Shown: positions 49,911 to 63,008, numbered from the stretch's first letter. The stretch is 64,000 bases of DNA from Ptychodera flava (GCF_041260155.1 NC_091931.1:27607654-27671653), one strand, 5' to 3'. Numbers and translations are program-made. The notes: generated by a model from the sequence alone, not told the origin.

Positions 49911-50917
49911 TTAGCAGGCAGCAAGCCGGTAGCCAGCTTAAAATAGCTAATAACGGCTAATAGATTGAATAGCTGACTTGCCAGGAATTCTCAGCAATCA
50001 CCACTGGTTAGTTAGCAGGCAGCAAGCCGGTAGCCAGCTTAAAATAGCTAATAACGGCTAATAGATTGAATAGCTGACTTGCCAGGAATTCTCAGCAATC
50101 ACCACTGGTTAGTTAGCAGGCAGCAAGCCGGTAGCCAGCTTAAAATAGCTAATAACGGCTAATAGATTGAATAGCTGACTTGCCAGGAATTCTCAGCAAT
50201 CACCACTGGTTAGTTAGCAGGCAGCAAGCTGGTAGCCAGCTTAAAATAGCTAATACGGCTAATAGATTGAATAGCTGACTTGCCAGGAATTCTCAGCAAT
50301 CACCACTGGTTAGTTAGCAAGCAGCAAAGCCGGTAGCCAGCTTAAAATAGCTAATAACGGCTAATAGATTGAATAGCTGACTTGCCAGGAATTCTCAGCA
50401 ATCACCACTGGTTAGTTAGCAGGCAGCAAGCCGGTAGCCAGCTTAAAATAGCTAATAACGGCTAATAGATTGAATAGCTGACTTGCCAGGAATTCTCAGC
50501 AGTCACCACTGGTTAGTTAGCTGGCAGCAAGCTGGTAGCCAGCTTAAAATAGCTAATAACGGCTAATAGATTGAATAGCTGACTTGCCAGGAATTCTCAG
50601 CAATCACCACTGGTTAGTTAGCAGCAGCAAGCCGTAGCCAGCTTAAAATAGCTAAAACGGCTAATAGATTGAATAGCTGACTTGCCAGGAATTCTCAGCA
50701 ATCACCACTGGTTAGTTAGCAGGCAGCAAGCCGGTAGCCAGCTTAAAATAGCTAATAACGGCTAATAGATTGAATAGCTGACTTGCCAGGAATTCTCAGC
50801 AATCACCACTGGTTAGTTAGCTGGCAGCAAGCTGGTAGCCAGCTTAAAATAGCTAATAACAGCTAATAGATTGAATAGCTGACTTGCCAGGAATTCTCAG
50901 CAATCACCACTGGTTAG
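49911..50917 (+). repeat. Tandem array, 101 bp x 10, very uniform
   Basis: Units start at 49911, 50012, 50113, 50214, 50314, 50416, 50517, 50618, 50716 and 50817. Each reads TTAGCAGGCAGCAAGCCGGT, AGCCAGCTTAAAATAGCTAA, TAACGGCTAATAGATTGAAT, AGCTGACTTGCCAGGAATTC, TCAGCAATCACCACTGGTTA. Differences are a few substitutions and 1-3 base indels. A diverged edge (GGCTATTAGCAACTAATAG) continues to about 50965. Confidence 0.95.
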
Positions 50918-51068
50918 CTAATAGCTAGAGTGCACTTCACGGTGGCTATTAGCAACTAATAGTGTAATATTGAAAGACAGCTATGTTGCATAAAATTGCA
51001 TATGTAAAGATTTGCCAATCTTTACATGTGCAATTTTAAAATGTAACATGGAAAGTTTCCATGTCCCA

Positions 51069-51348
51069 TTAAAGACATAGTATTGCACCTCAAAATTTAA
51101 AGACTTAAACTTTCTGCAAGGAAACTCTACACCATTTCCCTTCGAATCAAGAATAAAAAATCGTGATGACCATGCAAAATTTGATACTAGATAGGCAAAG
51201 TACCTGGCTGCCATCTCTGTTTTCACTCCTGGTGAAAAATAAAATTTAATTTACTGAGTGAGCTTCAAAATAAACTCCCACAAGTGGTAGGCCAAAAAAA
51301 ATAAATTGTAAAAGTTTGAGAGTCAGAATAGGTGCATTCTACCTTTAA
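51069..51348 (+). repeat. TTAA-flanked MITE, family copy 3 (shortened)
   Basis: It starts TTAAAGACATAGTATTGCAC and ends GGTGCATTCTACCTTTAA. It retains GGCTGCCATCTCTG and AAAAGTTTGAGAGTCAGAAT but is about 80 bp shorter than the other copies. Confidence 0.7.
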
Positions 51349-52289
51349 TATGTCTGTTGTCTTATTGGGTGAAAATAGTATGTGGAGGAGGGGTGGAGGG
51401 CAGTACTTTCAACAGGTTTCAATAACGACGGGGGGGGGGGGGAATGTCACCCCTGCTTGAAAATATACGGGTATGTGGTTCTGATTTTTAGGAGGGCTAT
51501 AATAAATAATGCAAATTTATTCAAATTAAGATTTTTTCACTGCATTAGCAAATACAGTAAGGTTATAGCATGCCATTAGTCAAATATAAAATATAAGACA
51601 CTCCTGTTTCTTTATTATTTGCCATTCAGGAAATTTTTAATAAATTAAAAGCCTACACAAATCATTTACATTTCATTCATTAAAATGAGCATTGTTCAGA
51701 ATGGTGTGCTTAAAAATATGTTTTCAGAATTTTTACAACCATGTCTATGAATTTGTCTACACATGGGAGACATGGTAGACTTCACTGAGGAATCTCTTAG
51801 AATACAAATCATAATGAATTATGGGAAATCTACATTTCACAATTACCTGACTGAGTTGAATTTTTGCCCAATAGAATCTTCTGATGAACTTTCAGTACAT
51901 TTCCTTCCACCGTTCCATTTGATTTGAAACTATCATCTCTTCGATGCTTATCAATGGTCTGAATAAAAAATGTTCATCTTTTAAATATCAGAAGTTATCC
52001 GTACCATCTTGAATTGTTTTGAACTTGAACTTCTAATAGTTTTCAGATATTATTGGTACAAATGACACCCTAATAAGTTCCCAGTTGCCAAAAACAGACA
52101 AAGTTCCTCATGTGCACTTAGAATTTTTTGTACTCTGGCACTGCAATCTAATCATAACGTAAAGGAGCAAGAGAATATTGTTGCTTAATTTCATATTTAT
52201 CTATAATCTTATATGAGTACAAATTACAGGAATTATAGTGGAATACATCCACAGATAATTTACAAATAAAATGTTATAGAATGTGTTAC
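51349..52289. other. Spacer with a G-run
   Basis: A homopolymer G tract lies at about 51430-51443. No gene was recognised. Confidence 0.4.
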
Positions 52290-53370
52290 TCTGAATCAAA
52301 GCTTTCAGTCAATTTTTATACTCAGTAAATGATGACAAGATTTTGTCTAATTTAGGGACTGCCTCAGATTTTCGTATATTAAAGTTCAAGAAACAAAATT
52401 CCTTCATTTAGATCTAAACCCCTCTCCCTGTCAATGATCCTTGTTATCTTTATAATTTGATGAATGAAAAGTTTATGATACAATGTTGCAGTTGGTAAGT
52501 TACGTTTTGGAGTAAACATAATAGCATGAAACGAACAAGTTGAAAGCGGTTACCGTTATTATTATTATTATGTGATTATATTTGTCGGTACCAGTGTGCA
52601 GTTTTGTTTATCTTTACACACAATGTAAACAGAACTTGTGATCACGAGATAAAAGTGTGAAAGTAAAGTTCTGAATGGAGGTCAAACCCCCTTTTCCCTT
52701 ATAAACAAATGAGTTTTTCCTTTCTAACTTATGCGGCAATCTGAGACGATCCCTTACTAACCTTGGATTTCCTAGATAACATGTTGTTAACTCATAATTT
52801 AAGTCAATCACCAACAGGACTCAACATTAAATTTTAAATTTCTGATCTCTTTAGATGAGTGACTGTCACTGACTATTCAAATTACCACCAGGACATTTCA
52901 CAATTTGAAGATCTGGAAATTATTTCAATTGTAAAATCATCAATCTCTTTCTGGCATATAATCTCCGTGAATCTCAGTAATAGAATTTTCAATTTGCATA
53001 AATTTTATATGATGTTTTACCTTTTGCCTTTTGAATCAAAGCCTTCAGTCTATGTTTATACTTAATCTTTCCACCAGGCCCCATAGACAAACCATAAATA
53101 TAAAAACCACTTGGGAGAAAGAGGATTAATACATGCAGTGTATTTTTATACCCAGTAAATGATGACAAGATTTTGATGTGTAATTTACTAACCATGGATT
53201 TCCTACATAACATTGTCACTACCGCGTCATTTAAGTCAAATACTGACAAGGCTTGACACACATTTTAAATTTCTAATCTCCTCCAATGGGTTACCTAACT
53301 TTCTACTGACAATTCAAATTACCACCAGAACCTTCTACAGATTGATGATCTTGAAATTTTGGACATTACA
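52290..53370 (+). repeat. Old duplicated blocks
   Basis: CAGTAAATGATGACAAGATT occurs at about 52323 and 53153. GGATTTCCTA-ATAACAT, TTTAAGTCAA and ATTCAAATTACCACCAG occur at 52765-52890 and 53198-53325. This suggests a diverged duplication of about 430 bp with partial extra copies. Confidence 0.65.
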
Positions 53371-53496
53371 CAATTCACATTGACAAACTTGAATTTTTTT
53401 CAGCCATCTCAATCTGTCTTACATATTATGTGAATCTCTATCATAGACTTTGCATGGGCTAAAATACATTAATGTCTAATGTAGTTAGAAACTACA

Positions 53497-53890
53497 AAAT
53501 CTTCTTATGAGATTCTCATAAGAATCTTAAAAGATTCTTGTTAGTATTTTAATGCAAATTAGGCAAATTAGTTAAGAGTAAGAATTTTATAAGATTCTTA
53601 TAAGTATTTGTAGTCAAACCAATTTTGACTAGGGAAATTACAAGAAACAAACAAAATTTCTTAAACTCATTTATGAAGATTTCTTATTCATTTTTCCTCC
53701 AACTTATTTTCTTATGAGAATTATGTAAGAAATGTTGTTTCTTATAAGAAGTTTTTGAGAATCTTATAAGATTCTTACTCTAATTTTCATATAAAATACT
53801 TATAAGAATCTTATCAGATTCTCACGCTAACTAATTTTCATAAAAATACTTATCAAAATCCGATTCTTATAAACTCTTACAAGAAGAAAT
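53497..53890. repeat. Cluster of palindromic AAGAATCTTATAAGATTCTT words
   Basis: Over about 390 bp, TTCTTATAAGAATCTTATAA-like words recur many times in both orientations, spaced by AT-rich bases. It may be a foldback element or a self-complementary satellite seed. Confidence 0.7.
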
Positions 53891-54249
53891 TGTATGGGTT
53901 TATTCATTAATGCTCAAATTTCATTCTAGCTGATAAGCTCAATTTACACCTTTTTTGGCATGTGAGGGTCTTGACACCGGTGTCTATCTTCCATTTGTTT
54001 GATACACAGGCTTCAAGACAGCTCACCAGTCATTGGCTTGCAATTCTAACCTTGATGAATAGCTTGCTTGCAAGAGCTTCCCTGCTCCGGTTTGGTCACA
54101 GCATCAACAGCAGAGTCAGTCGCACCTTCCTTATTTTTACCGTGTTGTCTTTAAACAGAGGCAGGACTGCTGGAGCTGATTCGCAGCGTGAATTCCACCC
54201 CAACTCACCCCTCAGCGACAAATTCGTGTTCACAGCCAACAATTCCACT

Positions 54250-57200
54250 ATGACATCAAGGACAGTTGCAAAGGCCATCTTGAGTGTGGAGCAATCAGAA
54301 GGTGTCGGTGCTAGAGTTAGGAGAAGTGTGGGCCGGCCTGAGGTGTGGTATTCTCTTGTTTTCCATTCTGTGTCCTTCTCTGTTCTTTATTTAATATTCT
54401 GTAGGAATTAAGCCAGGGATAATGTACCACTGTGGCTACCGTTATTCATAACTTATATTTACAGAGAACCCATGCACTTACCTTATGCTTTACAAGCACA
54501 AGTTTTAGTTAATAATTGATAATTCATAAGGAGAATGTGGCTTCTCAAATATTTACCATCTTAATGAGTACAAAATATATATGTATTGGGTCTTGCTACA
54601 TGTAAATTTGCACTAAAGCAACAATTGATGTTTGAATCGTAAATGTCGTGCTCTGTATGTTTGAAATGAAATTGTACTGGACCCTAGCGTTTGATGTTGA
54701 ATGGTAAAAGCTATAATTATGGGACGATCAATCATCGTTTTTTAGCTACTATAGACTATAGTCTATAGAAGCTATTGGGACTGGTGTCCATCCGGCGTCC
54801 GTCGTCAGTCTGTATGTATGTATGTATGTATGTCCGTTTGTGAGGCGTCCGTCCACTCAAATATCTTGAGAACCGCAGTACTTACTGATTTGATATTTGT
54901 TGTGTAGATGAAAAATATGATTTTGAGAAACCGATTTTTTTTAATTTTTAGCTACTATAGACTATAGTCTATAGAAGCTATTGGGATGGGTATCCGTCCG
55001 GCGTCCGTCGTCAGTCTGTATGTATGTATGTATGTATGTATGTATGTATGTATGTCCGTTTGTGAGGCGTCCGTCCACTCAAATATCTTGAGAACCGCAG
55101 TACTTACTGATTTGATATTTCTTGTGTAGATGAAAAATAGGATTTTGAGAAACCGTTTTTTTAATTTTTTGATATTGTTGAAAACAGGCAAATTAATGCC
55201 AAAAAAGGTGTTTTTGAAAAAAATCTACTTCTTCATAACCGCTCGTCAGACAGCTTTGTTATTTGGTATACAGGTCCCTAGGAGTAATCCAACTTAGATT
55301 TGTTCAAATTGTGATGAAATATGCAAATGTGTATTTTTAAGGAATTTTTTGTCATTTTTGGTCAAAATTTGACTTGCATTGTATGTAATTCTTGTACTGT
55401 ATAAACCCTATCAATTCACCCAGAAAAATAATTAATATGATTTTAAATAATTGAATTAATTAGGAAATCATCAAAGCCAAAATAATTTTTATGGAGAATT
55501 ATCAGAAAGTTCAACTTTTTTGACAGTTCGTAGTGAAATGCTTACCATCTTGGAGGATTGTAACATGTAAACGCAACTTTCCTGAATCCCAACTTTGACA
55601 TATTCTGAACCGTCATTATTGTGCCCTGTATGTTATCTAAAAGAAATTGCTCAAAATAGTCAATAGAGATAGAGATAGAGAAAGTTCTAATTTCCATTTA
55701 TGGTTGACTTGGTAACGATAAAATAAAATTACTTTTGAGGAAAAAATAGAGTGGTCAATTAAAAGAGTGGTCAAAGTGATAGGGTTTTTTGGTAAAGCTT
55801 CGCTGTAAGATTCCTCATGTGCTATTTATAGCAATTGTGCAATCTGTGTAAACAGTGCAATGAAAGTTACATGATTCCTTATAATGCTTTTGATGACCTT
55901 GAACTTCTTAAGTTTCAAACATTTGTCTCTTCAGTGTGCTTTCTCTGCGTATGTACAGTCTCAACTTATTCAACAGAACTCACTTACAATGTTAATGAAA
56001 GATATCCACCTTCTTCATCAATACATGTGTCACAAAAGGTTATTCTCTACATATTACACAGCAGAGCTCTGTCAACTGTTGAGTTGCTTGTTTTTTTCAA
56101 AACCGCTGGTCAGACAGCTTTAACATTTGGTTTACAAGTCCCTAGGATAATTTCATACAGTCAGGAAATACTTAATTTTGTATCCATGTCTATTGTAGCT
56201 TCAGGGACTTTGGCCCTATGTTTGATATTGTTGAAAATAGGCAAATTAATGCCAAAAAAGGTGTTTTTGGTAAAAAATCTTCTTCTTCATAACCGCTGGT
56301 CAGACAGCTTTGTTATTTGGTATACAGGTCCCTAGGGATAACCCAACTTAGATTTGTTCAAATTGTGATGAAATATGCAAATGTGTATTTTTAAGGAATT
56401 TTTTTGTCATTTTTGGTCAAAGTTTGACTTACATTGTATGTAATCTTGTACTGTATAAACCCTATCAATTCACCCGGAAAAAAATAATTAATATGATTTT
56501 AAATAATTGAATTAATAGGAAATCATCAAAGCCAAAATAATTTGGTGTGGAATTATCAGAAAGTTCAACTTTTTTTGAAAGTTCATAGTGAATTGAGGAT
56601 TAAAACATGTAAAGGCAACTTTCCTGAATCCCAACTTTGATACATTCTGAACCACCATTTATGTTATCTAAAAGAAATTGCTCATAATAGTTTGTCATGA
56701 TAGGGTGGTCAAATAAATAGAGATAGAGAAAGTTCGAATTTCCATTTATGGTTGACTTGGAAAGGAGAAAATAAGATTATTTTTGAGGAAAAAAATAGAG
56801 TGGTCAATTAAAAGAGTGGTCAAAGTGATAGGGTTTTTATGGTAAAGCGGGGCTGTAAGATTCCTCATGTGCTATTTATAGCAATTATGCAATCTGTGTA
56901 AACAGTGCAATGAAAGTGTAACATGATTCCTTATAATGCTTTTGATGACCTTGAACTTCTTAAGTTTCAAACATTTGTCTCTTCTGTGTGCTTTCTCTGA
57001 TTACCTACAGGCTCAACTTATTCAACAGAACTTATGATGTTAATTTGAAAGTTAAAATGTGCTTCGTTAATAGGATTAAAATACTGATATTAAAAGATAA
57101 CCAGCTCAGGATTCTTTAACCCTTTCACCCCAGTTCCCTGATACAGTACAACTTAACATAAACAATGGATTTGGGACAAACCATGGTGGTGAAAGGGTTA

Positions 57201-60200
57201 AAATACTGATATTAAAAGATAACCAGCTCAGGATTCTTTAAAACCTGACAGATATGCTGTTTTTTACAAGCCTTGTTTACTCTAATTAGAATGCAATTAA
57301 CTCTCGTTTATTTGCTACATGTATTATAGACTAATATAGTCTGATGAAATATGCAAATCTGTATTATTACGGAATTTTTTCCATTTTTGGTCAGGCCATC
57401 CTGAAATGAGCTATCAAGATATCCACCTTCTTCATCAATACATGTGTCACAAAAGGTTATTCTCTACATAACACAGCAGAGCTCTGTCAACTGTTGAGTC
57501 GCTTGTTTTTTCAAAACCGCTGGTCAGACAGCTTTAATATTTGGTTTACATGTCCCTAGGATGACCTTAGTGAGATAATTTCATACAGTCAGGAAATATT
57601 TAATTTTGTATCCATGTCTATAGTAGCTTCAGGGACTTTGGCCCTATGTTTTTCTAAAGTTTCATACCATGTACAGCAACAGCGTTTGAAGCAAAACATA
57701 TATGAATTGTGAGAATTCAAAATGGTGGCCAGTTGTCATGGTAAATAGTATGGGGGGAAAAAGGAGATATTGAAAACATTAACTTCTCCTTAAGTTTCTA
57801 GATGGGTATGTGCTGTTGTAGAATAGCAAAGGATGGTATGGTATTGAGATATGTTAATTCTGAATTGAATTTTGTCAAACTGTCTTGTTTGATGCTTTAT
57901 TGTATGTTTGTATCCATCAGTTGAAAAGTTTCGACCCTTTTTTGATGCTGGACGAGTTCAAAGTGAAGAAGCCTGCTGGTTTCCCAGACCACCCACACAG
58001 AGGCTTTGAAACCGTCACCTATATGGTGTCAGGGGCATTCACACACGAAGATTTCTGCGGCCACGCCGGTACAATATTCCCTGGAGATTTACAAGTAAGG
58101 CCTGTCAAGATTTGGGTTACCCCTTCAACTACATTGTATTACCTCTTTTTTGTCAGCCACATTGTTTATAATTGCTCAGGCTGTAAGCCCTTCAATCCGT
58201 TTCCATTATCTCTATCAATATTCAAATTTACCGGAAAAATTACTGGGTTCATTATACCAAATAAATGTAGAGAAAAGATGGTTCTGTTTTATCATGCCGC
58301 TACTGCTGTGAGTCAAACTGTGCAATCCAAAACACACATTTTGACTGTTAATTATAATTGCTATCATAAAATAATACATATAAAATTGTAATTTCAGCCA
58401 TTGGTGCAAAGAAGCCTTATTGAGTCACTTAATTATTAACTTATCATCTAGTTGCATATTGTAGTTTTCTTAGATATAACAAGCTGTAATTTTTGTTGTT
58501 AAAATTGTTTTCAAGTATTGTACATAATACATATAAAGTTCTCTTTAGAAGGTGATAGTCATTAAAAAAGAATGTAAAACATTGTTTGTCATAGATTGAT
58601 GTAATAAACAACTGTTGATGATGCAGAATCTTATAAAGTTGAAAAAAACAGATTCGATCCAGTCTCCATTTTGGAAGCAATTTAAAGGGAGGCTGTCCTA
58701 TGATATCTAAATGCATCACGTCAACATACAGTGTAGCTGCAAAATTTAAATTTAACGATATTTATTGTTAAACAAAAATGTTTTAACTTTCATCAATCAC
58801 CAACGTACCCTAGATACAATGTTTACATCGGTCGCAGGGGTCCCTAGCAACCTTTGAGCAGAGTTCTGACGACAGCCTCCCTTTAATAACTGTATGTGAT
58901 TGATTGTGACGTAGAATCGAAATACAAAATGCTTCCGATATTGAAGTGCTTCCATGCGTATTGTACATGTACGTCTCCAATATTGTCTGATGTACAAAGC
59001 TCTGTATCTGTTCTTTCTTGCACAGTGGATGACGGCAGGACGTGGAATTTTACACTCTGAGATGCCCCACGGCAGCGAAGAAGCCCACGGCTTGCAACTT
59101 TGGGTGAATTTGAAATCGGCAGAGAAAATGACAAAACCACAGTACCAGGAGCTCAAAGATAAGGACATCCCAAAGGTTACAAAAGATGGTGTTACGGTGA
59201 AGGTCATTGCCGGGGAGTCTATGGGTATAAAGGTAATTATGCTGTACAAAAATTAAACCTATAGTTTCATGAGCTTGCAACTGCTGCTATGAACAAATTT
59301 AAGTCAACACTGGCCACTTCATTCACATCATTCAAAATATCACAGCCTCGGTGTTCTCTTAGACCTTAGCATGTGCAACTCAGAATTAAAAGTCCTTAAT
59401 ATATGTATTACCACTATGTAAATGTTTTGTCAAATGTATAAACTGATACATATATCTGCCATGACAATAAAAACAAGTTAACGTTTGTTGCTATCTGGCT
59501 CAATGAAACCATGAAAAATTGCTCTTTAAAGTAACAAAAGAGAAATATGTTTATAGCAGTGTTTGTATTGGAAAACTCAGAAAGTTATGGGTGAAGTTGC
59601 GTTAATGTATACGGAAAACTAGCTACCCATAAAAACTGCAGGAAGTAAACTATCAATCTTCAAAAAATGCAACTGTTGGATAACGCATCTTCTCGTAAAA
59701 GCATTTTGCCAAAATTTGAAAAGATTTTGATGATGCTTCACGTATACAGTCAAAAAATTTGTTCCTGGAAAACTCTTCCAGTAAGTTGAAAATTCAAAAT
59801 GGCAGGGCAGCTGATATCGTGTACAGGTGACAGTCTCTCACGAGTGCATATTTGTCAAGACTGACATTGTCGCCAGTTGCACTTTGGATTGTCTGCGCTA
59901 CGTAAAGCTAGAATGCTGTTTACAACACTTCTGTAAAGTACACTGTCAGTTTTCCCATGCCAAAGGCAAAAAGGTCTGCAAATTAGTCACAATTCTTACA
60001 ATTGGTGTTTTAGCAATATTAAGGCCAAAACATGGTGAGTAGATCATTCTGAAAATTCCAGACACCACACACTCCAAAATAAGTCCCCTCAATCACTAAA
60101 CCGGAAAAAATTTACAAAGTTTCGTTAAAAATGTCCTTTATGCGCATTTTACACTAACATTAATTATTACACATTTTCAACATATAAATGCCAAACATTT

Positions 60201-63008
60201 GGATAACAGGGACAATTTTATTTATAGAATGATAATTATTCCATTGTAACTCCATTTTGATGGCTCCTCTCTGTTTCATAGTCCCCTGTAAGAACCAGGA
60301 CACCAACGTATTACCTCGATTTCAAACTTGACAAAGGAGCTAAGATGACCCAGGCATTACCAAAGGGCTGGAATGCATTTGTATATACATTAGCAGGCAA
60401 GGGCCATTTTGGTAAGTGATATGTAGTCTTTTATTCTATGGGAATTTCTACTATAGGTACCTAAGGTATACTACAAATAGCACTTATCGCAAATAACGTC
60501 ATTTTCTTTCTCTCATTTTCTCACTTTCAACGAAAGTTACCCTCCTCATTAGCATATGATACATTCATATCACTTCCCTTTGAAACATTTTTTTTTCAAG
60601 AAATGTTAGTAGATCATAGAACATACAAATGAAAGAAAATCTATAATACCTATATTGAAGAGGATTAGAGGCCATTTCAAGCTTTTTCCAATCATACATG
60701 TACATAAAATTGTAAATGCTATCATTGAGAGGGGCTGTAAATAATATTTTTTAATGTATGAAATATTTCACTGATAGAGTAATCACTCCTGAAAGGAAAT
60801 TTTTAATTCCATAATTAAATACACGACTGAAAATAGAATTCTCCGGAAATAGAAAAGGTTAATTCTGGATCTTCCTCACTTCTTGATGACTCTTCTTTTA
60901 TGTCGGTGTCATGTAACTACATCCTTCTCAGGAAAATTTAGGCTGTAGTACAAGTAAATATGTTATTTTTCTCAAAGGCAAAGATTTTTCTACAGAAAAA
61001 AAATCAATTTCTTATGAACATCTGGAAATGATATTGATTTTACATTGTATATTCTCTGCGCCGGTAGCATAAAATTCACAAGCATATGAAAGGAGCACAT
61101 TTGCAAAATATTGCCAAGTACCATCATCACGATGCTGTCATCAAAATAACACTTCCAGAAATTTTGTAACGATGACTCTATTTTCAGATCAGGGGTAGTC
61201 AGTATTTCAACACAGTTCCAACCCAGTGAGTGCCTTTGAAATTGGACAGATGAAAAAAAAAATGCTCAGAGCAGTTAGAAAGTGTGTATTCAACCAAGTC
61301 ACATCTTGCAGCTTTTTAATCAGGCTACCCTGCAGCGGTTTTCCATTTTTATATTTGAACTTCGGTCTGACATAGAAATACATCAGTGCATTTTTATCGG
61401 CTACACATCTATAGCTTATTGTGAATTTGTATCTGTAATAATTGAAGCTGAAAATTAATTAACCCGGTATATTCACAGAAATGTAGGATTATTAGACAGT
61501 GTTATCATAATTTTTCAAGATATACAGCAGGCAATTCACATAGAAGTTTAAATAAATTCTTATGTCAGTAATCAACATTTTGCTGGGAACTGCTTCAAGC
61601 TGGCAAGATATTACCCTTCTACTCAAGGGCTCTTGAGGTGCATGAAATTTATAAAGAGGGAAATAAAACTGCTAAACACACTGCATCTTTTCTCATTATG
61701 AAATGATTTTGTGCGTGATACTGAGATGTGTAGACATAAACTGAATAGGTCTGCGTTTCACTTCTTTTGTTTGTAACCGCTTCACCCATTTCTTGATATA
61801 TGGATCCACCCACCGTATGCAAAACAATTGGACTGAACCACACTTGGGTAGTGAAAGGAATAACATCACTGACGGTCTTTGTGTGCGTGTCTGTGTGTGT
61901 TTCTCACGGTGCTGATTACACTCCATTGTTAATGCATTGAGCATCTTTTATGTGTCTACATTCTTCCCAGGGCCTCCAGGTAACGCCAAAGAGAGTGAAC
62001 CGCACTATACCTTAGTGCTAAGTGATGGCGATACTCTAGAGGCTGAAAACAAGGTAAGCGAACACAACCCATGGAGATGAATTGCACGACATTTACGATG
62101 TACATGCATGCATGTTTAATTAGACTCCCTGGGGCGAAATCAGTGTGCCCTTCTGAAATCATTGTAGGTTTTCCTTGATTAATTTGCGTATTATTGTCTC
62201 AATGACCAGCTTTGCAGACTTGCACATTTTTATTTGATGTGGAAATCTAGCTGCTGTTTCCATAGTAACTGAAATGATTAACAACTCGGCTCTTTTGTGA
62301 GTGGACAATCTTAGCTGATTCATATCAAGGTTTTTAATGTGCGAGATATGGGCAGCTTTATCTGGTGGATCTGACTCTTAATATCAAAGTTTCCAGCGAG
62401 GCAAATGTTATGTTCAATTGATAGCTTTTTATTTTCAACCTCTATGTATCAATATTCTGGCTGTAGTATATTGCCATACAAAGATGCAGTATACCATAAG
62501 TCTTAGTCATTTTTTCTTCCGAAAATTTCTTCTCTGTGCAAACTTCTAGTTGCTCTGTCTCAGTTTCCTCATAGGCTGCAAAGTAATCTTTCTTTTACCA
62601 TCACATTTAAACATTTACTGTAAATAATTCAATATTCAACAGTTCATATTTGCCCCATAAAACACACGCATATTGGAATGTCAGCTCATGTATGCTGCTG
62701 AAAATTAAATTCCGTTCATAAGAAAGAAGTAAAAAAGTAAAAAAAGATTAAGATCAAATATTATTAGAGGTGACATCTCAAAGGTTACCTGATCAAAGAT
62801 ATCTTATTTAACACATCCTGAAAATACTTTTCAAAAGTAAGACTTTCTCATGTTGCGTTTTAAAAAGTGGTAGAACAAATTCCAAAGTCCACACCATGAA
62901 GTTGTTATTGTGATCATATTTGTTGCAAATTTTGTTTCCAGGGCGATGAGAAACTCCACTTTGTTGTGATCGCTGGCCAGCCAATCGGTGAACCAGTCTC
63001 CCAGTATG
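54250..63008 (+). CDS. PIR: Pirin, 3' end outside window
   Basis: Exons 54250-54342, 57921-58094, 59026-59232, 60282-60411, 61971-62053 and 62942-63008 join in phase at GT/AG sites. The next exon (expected to start PFVMNT-like) lies beyond the window. The frame matches vertebrate pirin along its length: SVEQSEGVGARVRRSVGRPE, FPDHPHRGFETVTYM, WMTAGRGILHSEMP, LQLWVNLKSAEKM, TPTYYLDFKLDKGAK and HFVVIAGQPIGEPVSQYG. The metal ligands of the N-terminal cupin (two His in DHPHRGFE, His and Glu in ILHSEMP) are present. Pirin is an iron-binding cupin of nucleus and cytosol, a transcription cofactor and quercetinase-like oxygenase. The start at 54250 has A at -3 and gives the usual N-terminus. The frame is open upstream to 53962 (see findings). 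Confidence 0.95.
54743..55168 (+). repeat. Tandem doublet of about 206 bp with GTCCGTCC and (TATG)n
   Basis: Two units start at 54743 and 54949. Each has the 20-bp perfect palindrome CTATAGACTATAGTCTATAG, then GAAGCTATTGGGA, CGGCGTCCGTCGTCAGTCTG, a TATG run of different length, GAGGCGTCCGTCCACTCAAA and TATCTTGAGAACCGCAGTAC. They lie in pirin intron 1. Confidence 0.85.
55171..57647 (+). repeat. Tandem duplication of about 1053 bp in pirin intron 1
   Basis: Unit A is 55171-56223 and unit B 56224 to about 57647. Both start GATATTGTTGAAAA-AGGCAA and both end near GGGACTTTGGCCCTATGTTT. Unit B carries an insertion of about 360 bp (57040-57410) that includes a small TTAA MITE. The 166-codon frame at 55835-56335 lies across the unit junction, is not kept in unit B, and is not a gene. 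Confidence 0.85.
57116..57201 (+). repeat. 86-bp TTAA-flanked MITE
   Basis: It runs from TTAACCCTTTCACCCC to GGTGGTGAAAGGGTTAA, with 17-bp inverted ends including TTAA. The same 40-odd bases (ATACTGATATTAAAAGATAA, CCAGCTCAGGATTCTTTAA) lie on both sides, so the element has been part of a small tandem duplication. Confidence 0.8.
60412..61970. other. Pirin intron 4
   Basis: No repeat or extra exon was supported. The same holds for introns 2, 3 and 5 (58095-59025, 59233-60281, 62054-62941). Confidence 0.4.

Noticed and set aside
49911-50917. CRISPR-like array
   Set aside because: The whole 101-bp unit repeats with no unique spacers, and the setting is an animal genome. It is a tandem satellite-like array.
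55835-56335. 166-codon open frame
   Set aside because: It spans the junction of two tandem repeat units, is broken in unit B and lies in a pirin intron.
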